The position numbers were made by a program, and so were the translations under genes. 64,000 nucleotides of DNA from Natronomonas salina. GTDB taxonomy: Archaea > Halobacteriota > Halobacteria > Halobacteriales > Haloarculaceae. Below, piece by piece: positions 17,130-26,326 of this stretch. The notes beneath the pieces are model-generated. The model did no database searches, was not told where the DNA came from, and was given only the letters and a program-made list of their open reading frames with translations. Positions within the stretch are counted from its first letter, which is position 1. Every line of letters begins with the position of its first letter. The stretch lies in contig NZ_CP058335.1 in NCBI RefSeq assembly GCF_013391105.1, positions 1,860,001 through 1,924,000 of the forward strand, written 5' to 3'.

Positions 17130-18083
17130 ATGGACGTTCCGGAGGCGGCCGACGCCGCGTCGTCGGTGCTGGCGTCGGTCTCGGACGCCGTCATCACCCG
17201 CGAGTCGTTCCTCGAGACCCTCGTCACCGGCGTCGTCGCCGGCGGCCACGTCCTCCTGGAGGACGTCCCGGGGACGGGGAAGACGCTGACCGCCCGGTCG
17301 CTGGCGACCGCCCTCGGCCTCGAGTTCTCCCGCGTGCAGTTCACCCCCGACCTGCTGCCCGCCGACGTCACCGGCTCCTACGTCTTCGACGAGCGGGACC
17401 GCTCCTTCGAGTTCCGCCGCGGCCCCATCTTCGCGAACGTGGTGCTGGCCGACGAGATCAACCGGGCGCCGCCGAAGACCCAGGCCGCGCTGCTCGAGGC
17501 GATGGCCGAGGAGCAGGTCACCGTCGACGGGACCACCCACCAGCTCCCCGACCCGTTCATCGTGCTGGCGACGATGAACCCCGTCGAGCAGGAGGGGACG
17601 TTCCCGCTACCGGAGGCCCAGCGCGACCGCTTCTGGCTGAAGACCTCTATCGGCTACCCGGAGCCGGACCGCGAGCAGGAGCTACTGGACCGCCGCGCCG
17701 AGCGCGAGACGAGCACCCCCGCGGCGTGGGGCGTCCTCACGCCCGACTCCGTCCGGGAGCTGCAGGCGGCCGCCGAGGACGTGCGCGTCGACCCCGATCT
17801 CCGGGCGTACATGACCGCGGTCGTCCAGGCGACCCGCCGCCACGACGCCGTCGAGGTCGGCGTCTCGCCGCGCGGCCTCCAGCGGCTGTTCGAGCTCTCT
17901 CGCGCCCGCGCCGTCGTCGAGGGCCGCGGCTACGTCGTCCCGGGCGACGTCGAGCGCGTCGGCGTCCCGGCACTGGCCCACCGGCTCGTCCTCACGCCGG
18001 AGGCCCGCGTCGGCGCAACGGAGCCCGCGACCGTGATCGAGGCGGCCCTCGAGGGGACCCCGACGCCGACCGTCAGCGGATAG
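17130..18083 (+). CDS. MoxR-family AAA+ ATPase (module A)
   Basis: A 317-residue AAA+ protein of the MoxR/RavA type. It has Walker A EDVPGTGKT, the pre-sensor QFTPDLLPADVTGS, Walker B LADEINRAPPKTQAALLEAM, sensor 1 VLATMNPVEQEGT and the C-terminal lid SPRGLQRLFELSRARAVVEGR. MoxR ATPases act as chaperones for assembly of vWA/DUF58-linked complexes. Here the gene is convergent with the DUF58/transglutaminase gene string and overlaps its last gene by 11 bp, unlike module B where all three are co-directional. Confidence 0.9.
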   Translation: MDVPEAADAASSVLASVSDAVITRESFLETLVTGVVAGGHVLLEDVPGTGKTLTARSLATALGLEFSRVQFTPDLLPADVTGSYVFDERDRSFEFRRGPIFANVVLADEINRAPPKTQAALLEAMAEEQVTVDGTTHQLPDPFIVLATMNPVEQEGTFPLPEAQRDRFWLKTSIGYPEPDREQELLDRRAERETSTPAAWGVLTPDSVRELQAAAEDVRVDPDLRAYMTAVVQATRRHDAVEVGVSPRGLQRLFELSRARAVVEGRGYVVPGDVERVGVPALAHRLVLTPEARVGATEPATVIEAALEGTPTPTVSG

Positions 18084-19383
18084 CCGCGCCCAGCACCGAG
18101 ACGCCGACCAGCAGTAAGGCGGCGCCGACGCCGGGCTCGGTCCGGGGCGCGAGGCCGACCAGCGGGACCGCAGCCACCGCGCCGCAGCCCACGGCCAGCG
18201 TCGCGACGCCGGCGCGGGAGAGCGCGGTCCGGGGCGGCGGCGCGATGGCCGGCTCCGCTGCCAGTAGCACCCACGAGAGCACCGCGAACCCGCCGGCCAG
18301 CGCGGTCACAGCCGCGCTCACCCCCGCCAGCGCGACCGCGACGAGCAGACAGCCCGCCCCGACGCCGGCGGGCCGCCCCGCGGTCAGTTCGCGGGCCAGC
18401 GGCGCCCGGGCCAGCAGCGCCGCGGCGAAGGCCAGCCCCGACACCGAGAGCGCCGCGAGGAACGCCGCCGCCGTCGAGGGGGCGACCGTCTCGACGACGA
18501 CGCCGAAGGAGTCTGCCGCCGGCGGGAGCGCGGCCAGCGCCGCGGCGACGAAGGGGCCGCCGTCGACCGCGGCGACGAACGCGGCGAGAGCCAGCGGCCC
18601 GGCGGCGACGGCGACCCACGCCGGCCCGCGGCGGAACCGCGGGTCCTCGGCCGCGACGACGCCCGCCAGGGCGCTCGCGACCAGGGCCGTCGCTGTCGAC
18701 CACAGCAGCACGTAGGCCGGCGCCCCGTCCGCGAGATTCCCGACGAGGAGCGCGTCGACAGCGAGCGTCTCCGGCGCGACGAGCGCACCCACGCCGACGA
18801 GCAGCGCCGCGGGGCCGACGGTGCACGGCCACGGCGGGAGGCCAGCGGCCCGCCACGACGCCAGCGCGGCCCAGCCGGACGCCACAGCGACCGCGACCGG
18901 GACGCCGAGCAGCACCGGCGCGACCCCCTGGACCGCCAGCCGGGAGCTGAGGAAGCTCCCGAACGGCTGCGACGACGCCAGCAGCAGCGCCAGCGCCGCC
19001 GTCGACGGCAGGACGAGGGCGGTCCACGCGCCGAGGAGGCCGGCGACACCGCCGCCGGGGGCGCCTCTGGCCGAGTTTCGACTCGGCGCGTCCGGTTCCA
19101 GTCGCCCGAACGCCGCAGTCAGGCATCCCGCGAGGCCCGCCGCGACGAACAGCGAGCCGAGCGCCGCGCCGGCGGAGTCGACGTTCGTCACTGCGCTCGC
19201 GGTGAGCGACGTCGCTGCGGCCAGCGCGAGGCTCCCGGCGGCGAGTCCGGGGGTATCGCGGTCGACGGTCACCGCGGCGATGGCGCCGGCGACGCCCGCA
19301 GCGATCACGAGCGCCGACGCGGGCAGCAGGACCGCCGCCAGGAGCGCCGCGGCGACGCCCGCCGCCCCGGTGACCCGACTCAC
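18073..19383 (-). CDS. Multi-pass membrane protein of the DUF58/transglutaminase operon
   Basis: A 436-residue, very Ala/Val/Leu-rich protein with about twelve hydrophobic segments and short loops. The only long polar loop (LEPDAPSRNSARGAPGG) is about a quarter of the way in. I know of haloarchaeal proteins of this type in such operons (I recall the label DUF7519), but no enzymatic motif is visible. I chose GTG 19383 because it overlaps the DUF58 stop in a GTGA arrangement. The longer open frame would run through the DUF58 gene. It may form a membrane scaffold with DUF58 and the transglutaminase. Confidence 0.75.
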   Translation of the reverse strand: MSRVTGAAGVAAALLAAVLLPASALVIAAGVAGAIAAVTVDRDTPGLAAGSLALAAATSLTASAVTNVDSAGAALGSLFVAAGLAGCLTAAFGRLEPDAPSRNSARGAPGGGVAGLLGAWTALVLPSTAALALLLASSQPFGSFLSSRLAVQGVAPVLLGVPVAVAVASGWAALASWRAAGLPPWPCTVGPAALLVGVGALVAPETLAVDALLVGNLADGAPAYVLLWSTATALVASALAGVVAAEDPRFRRGPAWVAVAAGPLALAAFVAAVDGGPFVAAALAALPPAADSFGVVVETVAPSTAAAFLAALSVSGLAFAAALLARAPLARELTAGRPAGVGAGCLLVAVALAGVSAAVTALAGGFAVLSWVLLAAEPAIAPPPRTALSRAGVATLAVGCGAVAAVPLVGLAPRTEPGVGAALLLVGVSVLGAAIR

Positions 19384-20657
19384 GTCCACGTCGCGAACAC
19401 CTCCTCGACGGCGCCCGACAGCGGCTCGGCGACCCGCCAGTCGACCGTCGGGACCCCAGCGCCCTCGAGCCGAGCCAGCCGCTCCTCGCGGTGAGCCCGC
19501 TCGACGACGGCACCCGGCGTCTCGCCGCCGACACCCGGCGACAGGACGCCGACGTCGCCGCCGGTCTCGTGGACGGAGACCGCGAACGACACGGACGCGT
19601 CGTCGAGACAGGGAGAGACCAGGAGGACGCGCGCGTCGCGTCGGAGCGGGTCCGGCAGTCCGGCGTCGAACGGCGAGGTCGACGACGCGGGGTCCCCGCT
19701 CGCCGCGCCACCGTCGGCGACCGCCGCGTTCCCGACCCCGGGGACGGCGACGCCCTCCCCCCACGGCAGCGACGCGTGGCCGTCGAGCAGCCGCTCGATC
19801 CGGGTCCGCTGGGGGCGACCGCCGGCTGGCGGGAGCGCGTCCAGTGAGTCCGGGTACAGCCCCACGCCGACGTCGACGCCGCGCTCCAGCAGGGCGCGAG
19901 CCAGCCGCTCGGCCGCGTCGACGCCGTAGGCCAGTGCCGACGGCTCGACGGCCCGCCCGCGGACGTCGCAGCCGTCGCGGACGTCGACCAGGAGGTGGAC
20001 CGTCGCGGCGCGCTCCTCGCGGAACTCCACGGTCGTCAGTTCGCGGGAGCGGGCGTAGCGCCGCCAGTCGATGCGGCGCTGGGGGTCGGAGGGGCGGTAC
20101 TCCCGGACCGAGTGGAACTCGACGCCGCTGCCGCCGGTGTCGGCTCGCTGGTCGCCGACGCGCCGCCCGACCGAGGCTCGAAGCTCCAGCGGCCGGGCGT
20201 CCGAGCGGCAGCGGAAGGACGTCTCGACGTCGTGCTCGACGGTCGCGTCGTCGACGAGCCCGCGGGCCGTCACCGCGACGGGGCCGAACGCGTGGGTGCC
20301 GCGCCGCGCGACGACGTCGTACGCCAGGGTCGTCGAGGCGCCGGCGGGGAGCCGGACCGATGCCCGCGGGTCGTCCACGGCGTCGACGCCCTCGGGCAGG
20401 GAGTCCGCGACGAGGCAGTCCGCGACCGTCCGGCCCTCGTTTTCGACGGTCACGCGAACGGTCACGCGCTCTCCGAGGGCCGGCGCCGCGTTCGAAAGCT
20501 CCCGGTCGACGGCGACGCGGGGCGCCGGCGGCGCGGTCAGGAGCCCGGCGACGAGGGCGGCCAGCGGCACCGCCGCGAGGCCGACGACGATCGGTCGCCC
20601 GACGGCGGCGCCGAGGCCGGCCACGCCCAGCGCGGCGGCGACGAGACCGCGTCTCAC
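19380..20657 (-). CDS. DUF58 domain protein (module A)
   Basis: A 425-residue protein. Two N-terminal hydrophobic segments are followed by an Ig-like domain of the kind seen in haloarchaeal conserved-repeat proteins (ALGERVTVRVTVENEGRTVADC...). The DUF58 signature is EFHSVREYRPSDPQRRIDWRRYARSRELT, leading into a vWA-like region (VHLLVDVRDGCDVRG). DUF58 proteins accompany MoxR ATPases and transglutaminases in envelope-associated systems. GTG 20657 overlaps the previous stop (GTGA). The end overlaps the membrane-protein gene by 4 bp. Confidence 0.88.
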   Translation of the reverse strand: MRRGLVAAALGVAGLGAAVGRPIVVGLAAVPLAALVAGLLTAPPAPRVAVDRELSNAAPALGERVTVRVTVENEGRTVADCLVADSLPEGVDAVDDPRASVRLPAGASTTLAYDVVARRGTHAFGPVAVTARGLVDDATVEHDVETSFRCRSDARPLELRASVGRRVGDQRADTGGSGVEFHSVREYRPSDPQRRIDWRRYARSRELTTVEFREERAATVHLLVDVRDGCDVRGRAVEPSALAYGVDAAERLARALLERGVDVGVGLYPDSLDALPPAGGRPQRTRIERLLDGHASLPWGEGVAVPGVGNAAVADGGAASGDPASSTSPFDAGLPDPLRRDARVLLVSPCLDDASVSFAVSVHETGGDVGVLSPGVGGETPGAVVERAHREERLARLEGAGVPTVDWRVAEPLSGAVEEVFATWT

Positions 20658-21197
20658 AGTTCCCCCTCCAGCGCCGCGACGGTCCGGCGCGTCCTGGCGA
20701 CGACCCGCGGCGTCGTCGACCAGCGCTCCCGGAACCGGACCGCCGGCGGCGCGCGGAGCGAGTCCGAGAGGAACGCCGTCGCCAGCGGATCGTCGGTCCA
20801 CTCGCCGCGCTCGACGCGGGCCGCGGCCGTCTCGCGGTCGACGCCCTCGCGGCTCGCGACGAGCGCGACCGTCGCCTCCCGGAGTCGTTCGCGGAGTTCC
20901 TCGGGCGCGTCGTCGGTCCGGAGTTCGGTGCTGCTCATCCGCTCGACGCGAGCGAGCGTCGCGTCGAACTCCGCGCCGAGCAGGTCGTCGTCGTTGATCG
21001 ACGGCGACGCATCGGCGTTCGGTCGGGACGGTCCCGTGTGAGCGCCGCGCCGACGAGCGCGACGACGAGAGGCCGAGGATCGCCAGGACGTTCGGCGTCA
21101 CCGGCCCCGAGAGCGCGGCGTCGACGCCGGGCGACGCCGCGACGACCGCCCCGAGGACGACGAGCGCGGCGCCGAGGACGGCCAGGTCCCGCCTCAT
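20654..21197 (-). pseudogene. Small membrane-anchored operon protein, reading frame disrupted (DUF7269-like)
   Basis: An ATG at 21197 overlaps the transglutaminase stop (ATGA). It opens a frame encoding a hydrophobic helix (LAVLGAALVVLGAVVAASP) and the start of a second (TPNVLAILGL). Near 21070 that frame turns Arg/Ser-rich. The conserved C-terminal part lies in another frame: INDDDLLGAEFDATLARVERMSSTEL, then EELRERLREATVALVASREGV and WTDDPLATAFLSD. It reaches the stop at 20654 that overlaps DUF58. A third frame offers the missing second helix (LVVALVGAALTRDR). One insertion or two single-base losses at about 21020-21075 explain this. Either sequence error or a real lesion is possible. An ATG at 20938 could still give a 94-residue soluble fragment. 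Confidence 0.65.
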
Positions 21198-24100
21198 CGC
21201 GTCGCCTCCCGGATGCGCGACAGCGCCGCCTCGGCCCGGCGCTCGCGCTCCTCGGTCGGGTCGGCGTCGCCGTACCGCACCTCGCGGAACAGGTCGGTGA
21301 GCTCGGCGACGGCCTCCTCGGGGAGGCCCGCCTCGACGGCCCGGTCCGCGACCGCCGCGGGCGTCCGCTGTGTCCCGTCGAGGCCCGCCGCCAGCGCGAC
21401 CCACGCCCGGTAGACGTCGTTGTCCGGGGCCGGTTCGACGAGGAACGCCGGGTCGGTCGGGTCGTCGGCGTCGCGAGTCGTCCCTCCAATCCCGGCGTCG
21501 CGGACCGCGAGCGTCCGTTCGACGTCCGCGAGCACGCCGTCGACGAGCCGTCCGAGGGCGCCGACCAGGAGCGCGAGCAGTCCCGTCGGGTTCCGCGGCA
21601 GCCGCTCCAGGTACCCCCGCCGCCGGGCCGCGAGGCCGACGACCGCCAGCACGCCGAGGAGGCCGACCCAGTAGACCCAGACGTGGCCGGCCCGCGTCTC
21701 ACCGGCCGCGTCGCCGCGCTGGACACGGAGGTCGAACGTCGCCGCCGCCAGCGGGACGTCGACGGTCGTCCGGCCGTCGGCGTCGGTCCTGGCGAGGGCC
21801 TCTCCGTCGGTGTAGACCGTCGCGTTCTCGACCGGCTCGCCGTCGACCGTCGTCGCACGCACGTCGACGCTGCTCCCGGGGACCGCCCGGCCGTCGGTCC
21901 GGACGTGGACGGCCGTCGGCAGGTCGAGTCGCCGTTCGGCCCGCACGTCCCCGCGGGAGACGGCGACGGTGACGGAATCGTTGTACGGGAGCGTGATCCG
22001 CCCCCGACCGAACCGGTCGGTGTCCCCCACCGGTCGGCCGTCCACCGCGACGACCGCGTTCCGGATCGGCTCGTCCCCGACCGCGCCCCGGACGAGGACC
22101 TCGCGGCCCGGGACCGGGTCGGCGACGGCGACCGACGGCTCGCCGGTCGTCACCGACCGCTCGACGGTCCGGGAGAAGTTCCCCCGCTCGACGGTGACCT
22201 CGCCGGGCGAGCGGTACGGCGCCGGGACCGTCGTGACCCCGGCGGCGTCCGTCGTCACCGATTCGACGCCGTTGGTGACCGTCGCGCCGGGGACCGGCCG
22301 CCCGTCGACGCGGGCGCGGACGGACAGCGGTCCGCCGGCCGCCCAGTCGTCGGCGACCGTCACGTCGAGGGTCCCCTGGACGGGGACGGACGCCTCCCCG
22401 CGTGCGGCGCCCCGCTCGACCACCACGGTCGCCGGGCGCTCGTAGGGGGTCGGGATGGTGGCCCGGCCCTCGGCGTCGGTCGTCGCCGACTCGTCGCCGG
22501 CCGTCACCGTCGCGTCCGGGACCGGTCGGCCGTCGAGCGTCGCCGTGACCTCGAGGGGGTCCCTGGGGTGGCTCCCGTCGCTCGGCTCGACCGCGACGTC
22601 GACGGTCGTCTCGAGGTCGAAGGTCCGCTCCGAGCCGGCCGGCTGGAGCCGGACACGTTCGAACCCGCTCAGGTCGGCGACCGCCTCGGGGACGGTCCGA
22701 ACGGCCGCGCGGTCGCCCGCCGACCCGGTGGTCCGGTCGGTACCGGCGTCCTCACCGGTACCCCCGTCCGGGTCGGGGGCCTCGACTTCGTCCGCGGGAG
22801 ATCCCCGACGGAGGACGGCGCCCTCCTCGACGGTCGCCCGGAACAGCACGGCGTCGGAGAGCCCCGTCAGGCTCCCCGATATCTCGGTCTCCGGGGCCGC
22901 GTAGCGGAGGTCCTGCAGGCTCCGGGAGTTCGCGGGCGAGGACCCGCCCGCCGAGCCGCCGTCGGCTGCGACCGGCGGCGGCTCCCCGTCGCCCTCGTAG
23001 ACGTGCGCGGTGATCCGGAGCTCCTCGTCGTAGGGGACCGCAGCGTCGACCTCGCCGGCGGCGTCCGTCGCGCCGACCGGCCGGCCGTTGAACCGCACCT
23101 GGGCGCCCTCGACCGGCGAGCCGTCGTCGGCTCGCACTCGAACCGTCACCGTCTCGCCCGGGGCCACGGTGCCGTCGACCTCGATGTCGGCATCGAGTTG
23201 CCGCCAGCCGCCCTCCTGGAGCGCCAGTTCCGGGACGACGCTTCGGAACGCCGCCTGCTCGCCGCCGTCGTCCGTCTCGCCCTCACCGTCCTCGACGGTC
23301 GCCAGCCCGCGGGCGTCCTGCCGCTCGGCGGGCGGCGTCGGGTCGAACGGCACCCAGCCGACGCCCGGGAAGTACGCCTCGACCCACGTGTGGGCGTACT
23401 TCCCCCGGACGACGTGCTCGCCGGCGCCGACCTGCTCGTACGGCGTGTAGCCGGTGACGTACCTGGCCGGGACGCCCTCCGCGCGCAGCATCGCCGCCAT
23501 CGTCGTCGCGAAGTACTGGCAGTAGCCGGCGTCCATCTCGGTCGCGAACGCCGTCGCCACCGCGTCGTCCGGCCGGTCGACGGTCAGCGAGTAGTTCTTC
23601 TCCGTCCGCAGCCAGCGGTTCACCGCCACCGCCGTCTCGTAAGGGGTGTCGGCGTCCGCCGTCACCTCGGCCGCGGTCGACTCAAGCTCCTCGGGCGTCC
23701 CGTCGGGGAGTTGCGTGTACCGCTGCTCGATACCCTCGGGGTAGTCCCGGCCCGCGGTCCGGAGGTCCGCCTCGGACCAGACGGGGCGGCGGGAGGTGAC
23801 GGTGAACCTCTCGCCGGGTTGCAGCGGCCGGTCGGGCTCCAGCGAGCCCCCCGCGGCCGACGCCGCCGGGCCGTCGTAGCCGGTCGGCCGCCACGGCGCC
23901 GGCAGCGTCCGCACCGGGTTCTGCACCTCGTAGCTCACCCGCACCGTCTCCGCGGCGCCGGGCGGCGGCTCCAGGTCGTCCGTCGAGCCGGCGCTCGCGG
24001 TCCGCTCCCACCCCGTCCCCGTGTACCGGTCGTAGCTCGCCGCCCTGAAGTACGACCCCTCGACGGGACCGTAGTCCGTCCCCTCGCCGTCGTCGCCGAA

Positions 24101-24199
24101 GGGCGCCGACAGCGGCGACTCCTCGAAGGCCAGCTGCGGCGCTGCCAGCGCCACGCCGGCGACGCAGAGGGCGACCACGGCGAGGGAGGCGAGTCGCAC
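21194..24199 (-). CDS. Large transglutaminase-like protein with tandem Ig-like repeats (module A)
   Basis: A 1001-residue exported or membrane-anchored protein. One N-terminal hydrophobic segment (1-20) leads to a domain with SYDRYTGTGWERT. A transglutaminase core follows with the Cys227 (AGYCQYFATTM), His270 (KYAHTWVEAYFPG), Asp286 (WVPFDPTPP) triad. From about 330 to 845 come about five Ig/carboxypeptidase-regulatory-like repeats, each with a G.PV.gA.V core and a T.daeG...vPy turn. A C-terminal transmembrane segment (YWVGLLGVLAVVGLAA) and a cytoplasmic DUF4129-like tail end it. The complete triad argues for protease, amidase or cross-linking activity outside the membrane. It is first in the minus-strand operon. 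Confidence 0.88.
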   Translation of the reverse strand: MRLASLAVVALCVAGVALAAPQLAFEESPLSAPFGDDGEGTDYGPVEGSYFRAASYDRYTGTGWERTASAGSTDDLEPPPGAAETVRVSYEVQNPVRTLPAPWRPTGYDGPAASAAGGSLEPDRPLQPGERFTVTSRRPVWSEADLRTAGRDYPEGIEQRYTQLPDGTPEELESTAAEVTADADTPYETAVAVNRWLRTEKNYSLTVDRPDDAVATAFATEMDAGYCQYFATTMAAMLRAEGVPARYVTGYTPYEQVGAGEHVVRGKYAHTWVEAYFPGVGWVPFDPTPPAERQDARGLATVEDGEGETDDGGEQAAFRSVVPELALQEGGWRQLDADIEVDGTVAPGETVTVRVRADDGSPVEGAQVRFNGRPVGATDAAGEVDAAVPYDEELRITAHVYEGDGEPPPVAADGGSAGGSSPANSRSLQDLRYAAPETEISGSLTGLSDAVLFRATVEEGAVLRRGSPADEVEAPDPDGGTGEDAGTDRTTGSAGDRAAVRTVPEAVADLSGFERVRLQPAGSERTFDLETTVDVAVEPSDGSHPRDPLEVTATLDGRPVPDATVTAGDESATTDAEGRATIPTPYERPATVVVERGAARGEASVPVQGTLDVTVADDWAAGGPLSVRARVDGRPVPGATVTNGVESVTTDAAGVTTVPAPYRSPGEVTVERGNFSRTVERSVTTGEPSVAVADPVPGREVLVRGAVGDEPIRNAVVAVDGRPVGDTDRFGRGRITLPYNDSVTVAVSRGDVRAERRLDLPTAVHVRTDGRAVPGSSVDVRATTVDGEPVENATVYTDGEALARTDADGRTTVDVPLAAATFDLRVQRGDAAGETRAGHVWVYWVGLLGVLAVVGLAARRRGYLERLPRNPTGLLALLVGALGRLVDGVLADVERTLAVRDAGIGGTTRDADDPTDPAFLVEPAPDNDVYRAWVALAAGLDGTQRTPAAVADRAVEAGLPEEAVAELTDLFREVRYGDADPTEERERRAEAALSRIREATR

Positions 24200-24279
24200 T
24201 ACTTCGGTTCGTGGCGGCTGCGGTTATATGAATTACCCCGGGTCCGGGCGGCGAAGGTCGGGTGCCGCCGGAGCGACGG

Positions 24280-25224
24280 TCAGCCCGCCCGTTCCAGTTC
24301 CTCGGCGGCCACGCGGACGGAGTCGTCGGCCTCGTCGACCAGCCCGAGGAAGCTCGTGAAGCCGTGGATCATCGCGTCGTAGCGCTCGTGGCGGACGTCG
24401 ACGCCGTCGGCGGCCAGCGCCTCGGCGAGCGCGTCGCCCTCGTCGCGCAGCGGGTCGAAGCCGGCCGTGACGACCATCGCCGGCGGCAGCCCCGAGAGGT
24501 CGTCGGCCAGAAGCGGCGCGAGGTACTCGTTGCGGAGGTGGACCGGCGACTGGACGTACTGGTCCTGGAACCACTCCATCGTGTCGCGCTCGAGGAAGTA
24601 CCCCTCGGCGTTCTCCTCGCGGCTCTCGTACTCCTCGAACGGCGACCCCGCGACGGGGTAGAACAGCACCTGGTGGGCGATCTCCGGGCCGGTCTCGTCG
24701 GTCGTGACGTCCCGCTCGACGTCGCGGGCCATCAGCGAGACGCCCGCCGAGAGGTTCGCGCCCGCGCTGTCGCCGCCGACCGCCAACGTGCCGTCGCCGC
24801 CGACCTCCTCGGGGTTCTCGGTCAGCCACTCCACGGCCGCGTAGGCGTCCTCCAGCGACGCCGGGAACGGGGCCTCCGGCGCCAGCCGGTAGTCCACCGA
24901 GACGACCGTCCACCCGCTCTCCTGGGCGAGCCGCTGGCAGATGTTGTCGTGCGTCTCGATGTTCCCGACGACGAACCCGCCGCCGTGGAAGTACGCCAGC
25001 ACCGGCTGGTCGCCCGCCTGGGCCTGGTAGACCCGGGCGTCCAGGTCCCCCGCCGCGCCGGGGATGGTGATGTCGTACTGGTCGTGGACGTCGAAGTCGG
25101 GGGTGAAGTCCGCGACCGCGTCGAACTGCCGGCGGGCGGCGTCGACGCCGACGTCCTCGAGGTTCGGCGTCTGCTCGATCATGTCGAGGATGGGCTGCAG
25201 CTGTGGATCGACCTCGTCTGCCAT
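24280..25224 (-). CDS. Alpha/beta hydrolase (hormone-sensitive-lipase family esterase)
   Basis: A 314-residue cytoplasmic esterase. It has the oxyanion motif YFHGGGFVVGNIETHD, nucleophile Ser in GGDSAGANLSAG, acid Asp in TAGFDPLRDEG and His in MIHGFTSFLGL, a complete catalytic triad. HSL-family enzymes hydrolyse short- to medium-chain carboxyl esters. It is monocistronic, with the start at 25224 close to an AT-rich stretch upstream (TTCTCG...). The acidic surface is typical of halophiles. Confidence 0.92.
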   Translation of the reverse strand: MADEVDPQLQPILDMIEQTPNLEDVGVDAARRQFDAVADFTPDFDVHDQYDITIPGAAGDLDARVYQAQAGDQPVLAYFHGGGFVVGNIETHDNICQRLAQESGWTVVSVDYRLAPEAPFPASLEDAYAAVEWLTENPEEVGGDGTLAVGGDSAGANLSAGVSLMARDVERDVTTDETGPEIAHQVLFYPVAGSPFEEYESREENAEGYFLERDTMEWFQDQYVQSPVHLRNEYLAPLLADDLSGLPPAMVVTAGFDPLRDEGDALAEALAADGVDVRHERYDAMIHGFTSFLGLVDEADDSVRVAAEELERAG

Positions 25225-25375
25225 ACTCTGGCACTCCCCTTCGAGATACTTGAGGGTACGTACACCTGCAATTCTGCGCTCGGCTGCCTTTCAGGTGGTA
25301 GCTTTACGGGTGCGCGCGGTTACCGAGCGGTAACGTCCGGGACGCCGCGGGCGAGAGAACGAGCGAGAACAGCGC

Positions 25376-25897
25376 CTAGAGGACGAGCCGCTGACAGCTG
25401 CCGCAGAGGTTCTCCTCCTTGACGTCGACCTCGCGGACGGTCGGCGAGAAGTTCATCACGCAGCGGGAGTTGTCGCAGTGCTCCAGCCCGAGGGTGTGGC
25501 CGATCTCGTGGACGACCTCCTTGCGGACGCGGTCGGAGAAGATCTCGCTGGCCGGCTTGTTCGAGATGCCGCCGTCCGAGGACGTCTGGAGGCGGTACGT
25601 CGAGATCACGGAGCCGTTGCCGGAGAGGTAGGCGAGCCCGAAGACGTAGTTCCGCCGGCGGTAGTAGAGGTCGTGGTCGGTGATGGCGATGTTCTTCTCG
25701 CCGCTGCCGATCCGACTGGCGAGTTCGATGAACTCCTCTGCGCGGTACTGCTCGCGTGCCGGGTCGTGGGCCCCGTCCGGGACGGGCTGGCTGTCGTGGA
25801 TGGTGACCTCGCAGTCGTAGACCGACCGCAACCCGCTTGAGGCCTCCCGCTTGACGGCCGCCGGGAGGTCGCCGACCGGCACGATGTCGACGTGCAT
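25376..25897 (-). CDS. amzA: Archaemetzincin zinc metalloprotease
   Basis: A 173-residue metzincin peptidase. The zinc signature HEIGHTLGLEHC (HExxHxxGxxH) is followed by the archaemetzincin-specific four-cysteine second site: CDNSRCVMNFS then LCGSCQRL at the C-terminus. The N-terminus (VDIVPVGDLPAAVKREA) matches the family. Its substrate is not known. A TATA-like TTTATGA (25921-25927, read on the minus strand) sits 27 nt upstream. It overlaps the divergent promoter region of the UPF0146 gene. Confidence 0.95.
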   Translation of the reverse strand: MHVDIVPVGDLPAAVKREASSGLRSVYDCEVTIHDSQPVPDGAHDPAREQYRAEEFIELASRIGSGEKNIAITDHDLYYRRRNYVFGLAYLSGNGSVISTYRLQTSSDGGISNKPASEIFSDRVRKEVVHEIGHTLGLEHCDNSRCVMNFSPTVREVDVKEENLCGSCQRLVL

Positions 25898-25936
25898 GGG
25901 AAAACGTTAGATACCGCTGTTCATAAACATCCCGAC

Positions 25937-26326
25937 GTGCACACCGAGTGGAAGCGGTCGCTCGTCGACCGCCTCTCGCAGTACGAGGAACTCGTGGAGG
26001 TGGGCGTCGGCGAGCGCCCGGGTGTCGCGGCCGGCCTGGCCGACCGCGGCCGCGGCGTCACCGCCACCGACGTCCGCGCTCGCGACGTCCCCGACGGGGT
26101 CCGCTTCGTCCGCGACGATGTGACCGACCCCGCGGCGGACGTCTACCGCGACGCCGACGCCGTCTACGCGCTGAACTGCCCGCCGGAGCTCCAGGGACCG
26201 CTCGTCGACGCGGCCAGGACGGCCGGCGCCGACTGCCTGTTCACGACGCTCGGTGCCGACCCGGCCGTCGTCGACGCGACGCCGGAGACCCTCCCCGGAG
26301 ACACGCTGTTCTACGCCAAACCATGA
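25937..26326 (+). CDS. UPF0146 family protein
   Basis: A 129-residue protein with a Rossmann-like pattern related to methyltransferases: [20 protein letters not shown], then [25 protein letters not shown], and [21 protein letters not shown]0146 proteins look like degenerate SAM-dependent methyltransferases with unknown activity. I chose GTG 25937, which gives the usual length. The longer GTG at 25892 would overlap the archaemetzincin start. The stop overlaps the next gene in an ATGA arrangement. Confidence 0.82.
   Translation: MHTEWKRSLVDRLSQYEELVEVGVGERPGVAAGLADRGRGVTATDVRARDVPDGVRFVRDDVTDPAADVYRDADAVYALNCPPELQGPLVDAARTAGADCLFTTLGADPAVVDATPETLPGDTLFYAKP

Noticed and set aside
16304-18715. 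Very long open frame across livF and MoxR in another frame
   Set aside because: Arg/Pro/Gly-rich translation typical of GC-rich shadow frames; livF and MoxR have all family motifs.
18821-24382. 1853-codon plus-strand open frame opposite the transglutaminase operon
   Set aside because: Antisense to several conserved genes with clear motifs; Arg/Pro-rich translation, no domain.
24233-25234. Alternative frame over the esterase gene
   Set aside because: The esterase frame has the HGGG, GDSAG and Asp/His motifs; the alternative is Arg/Gly-rich.
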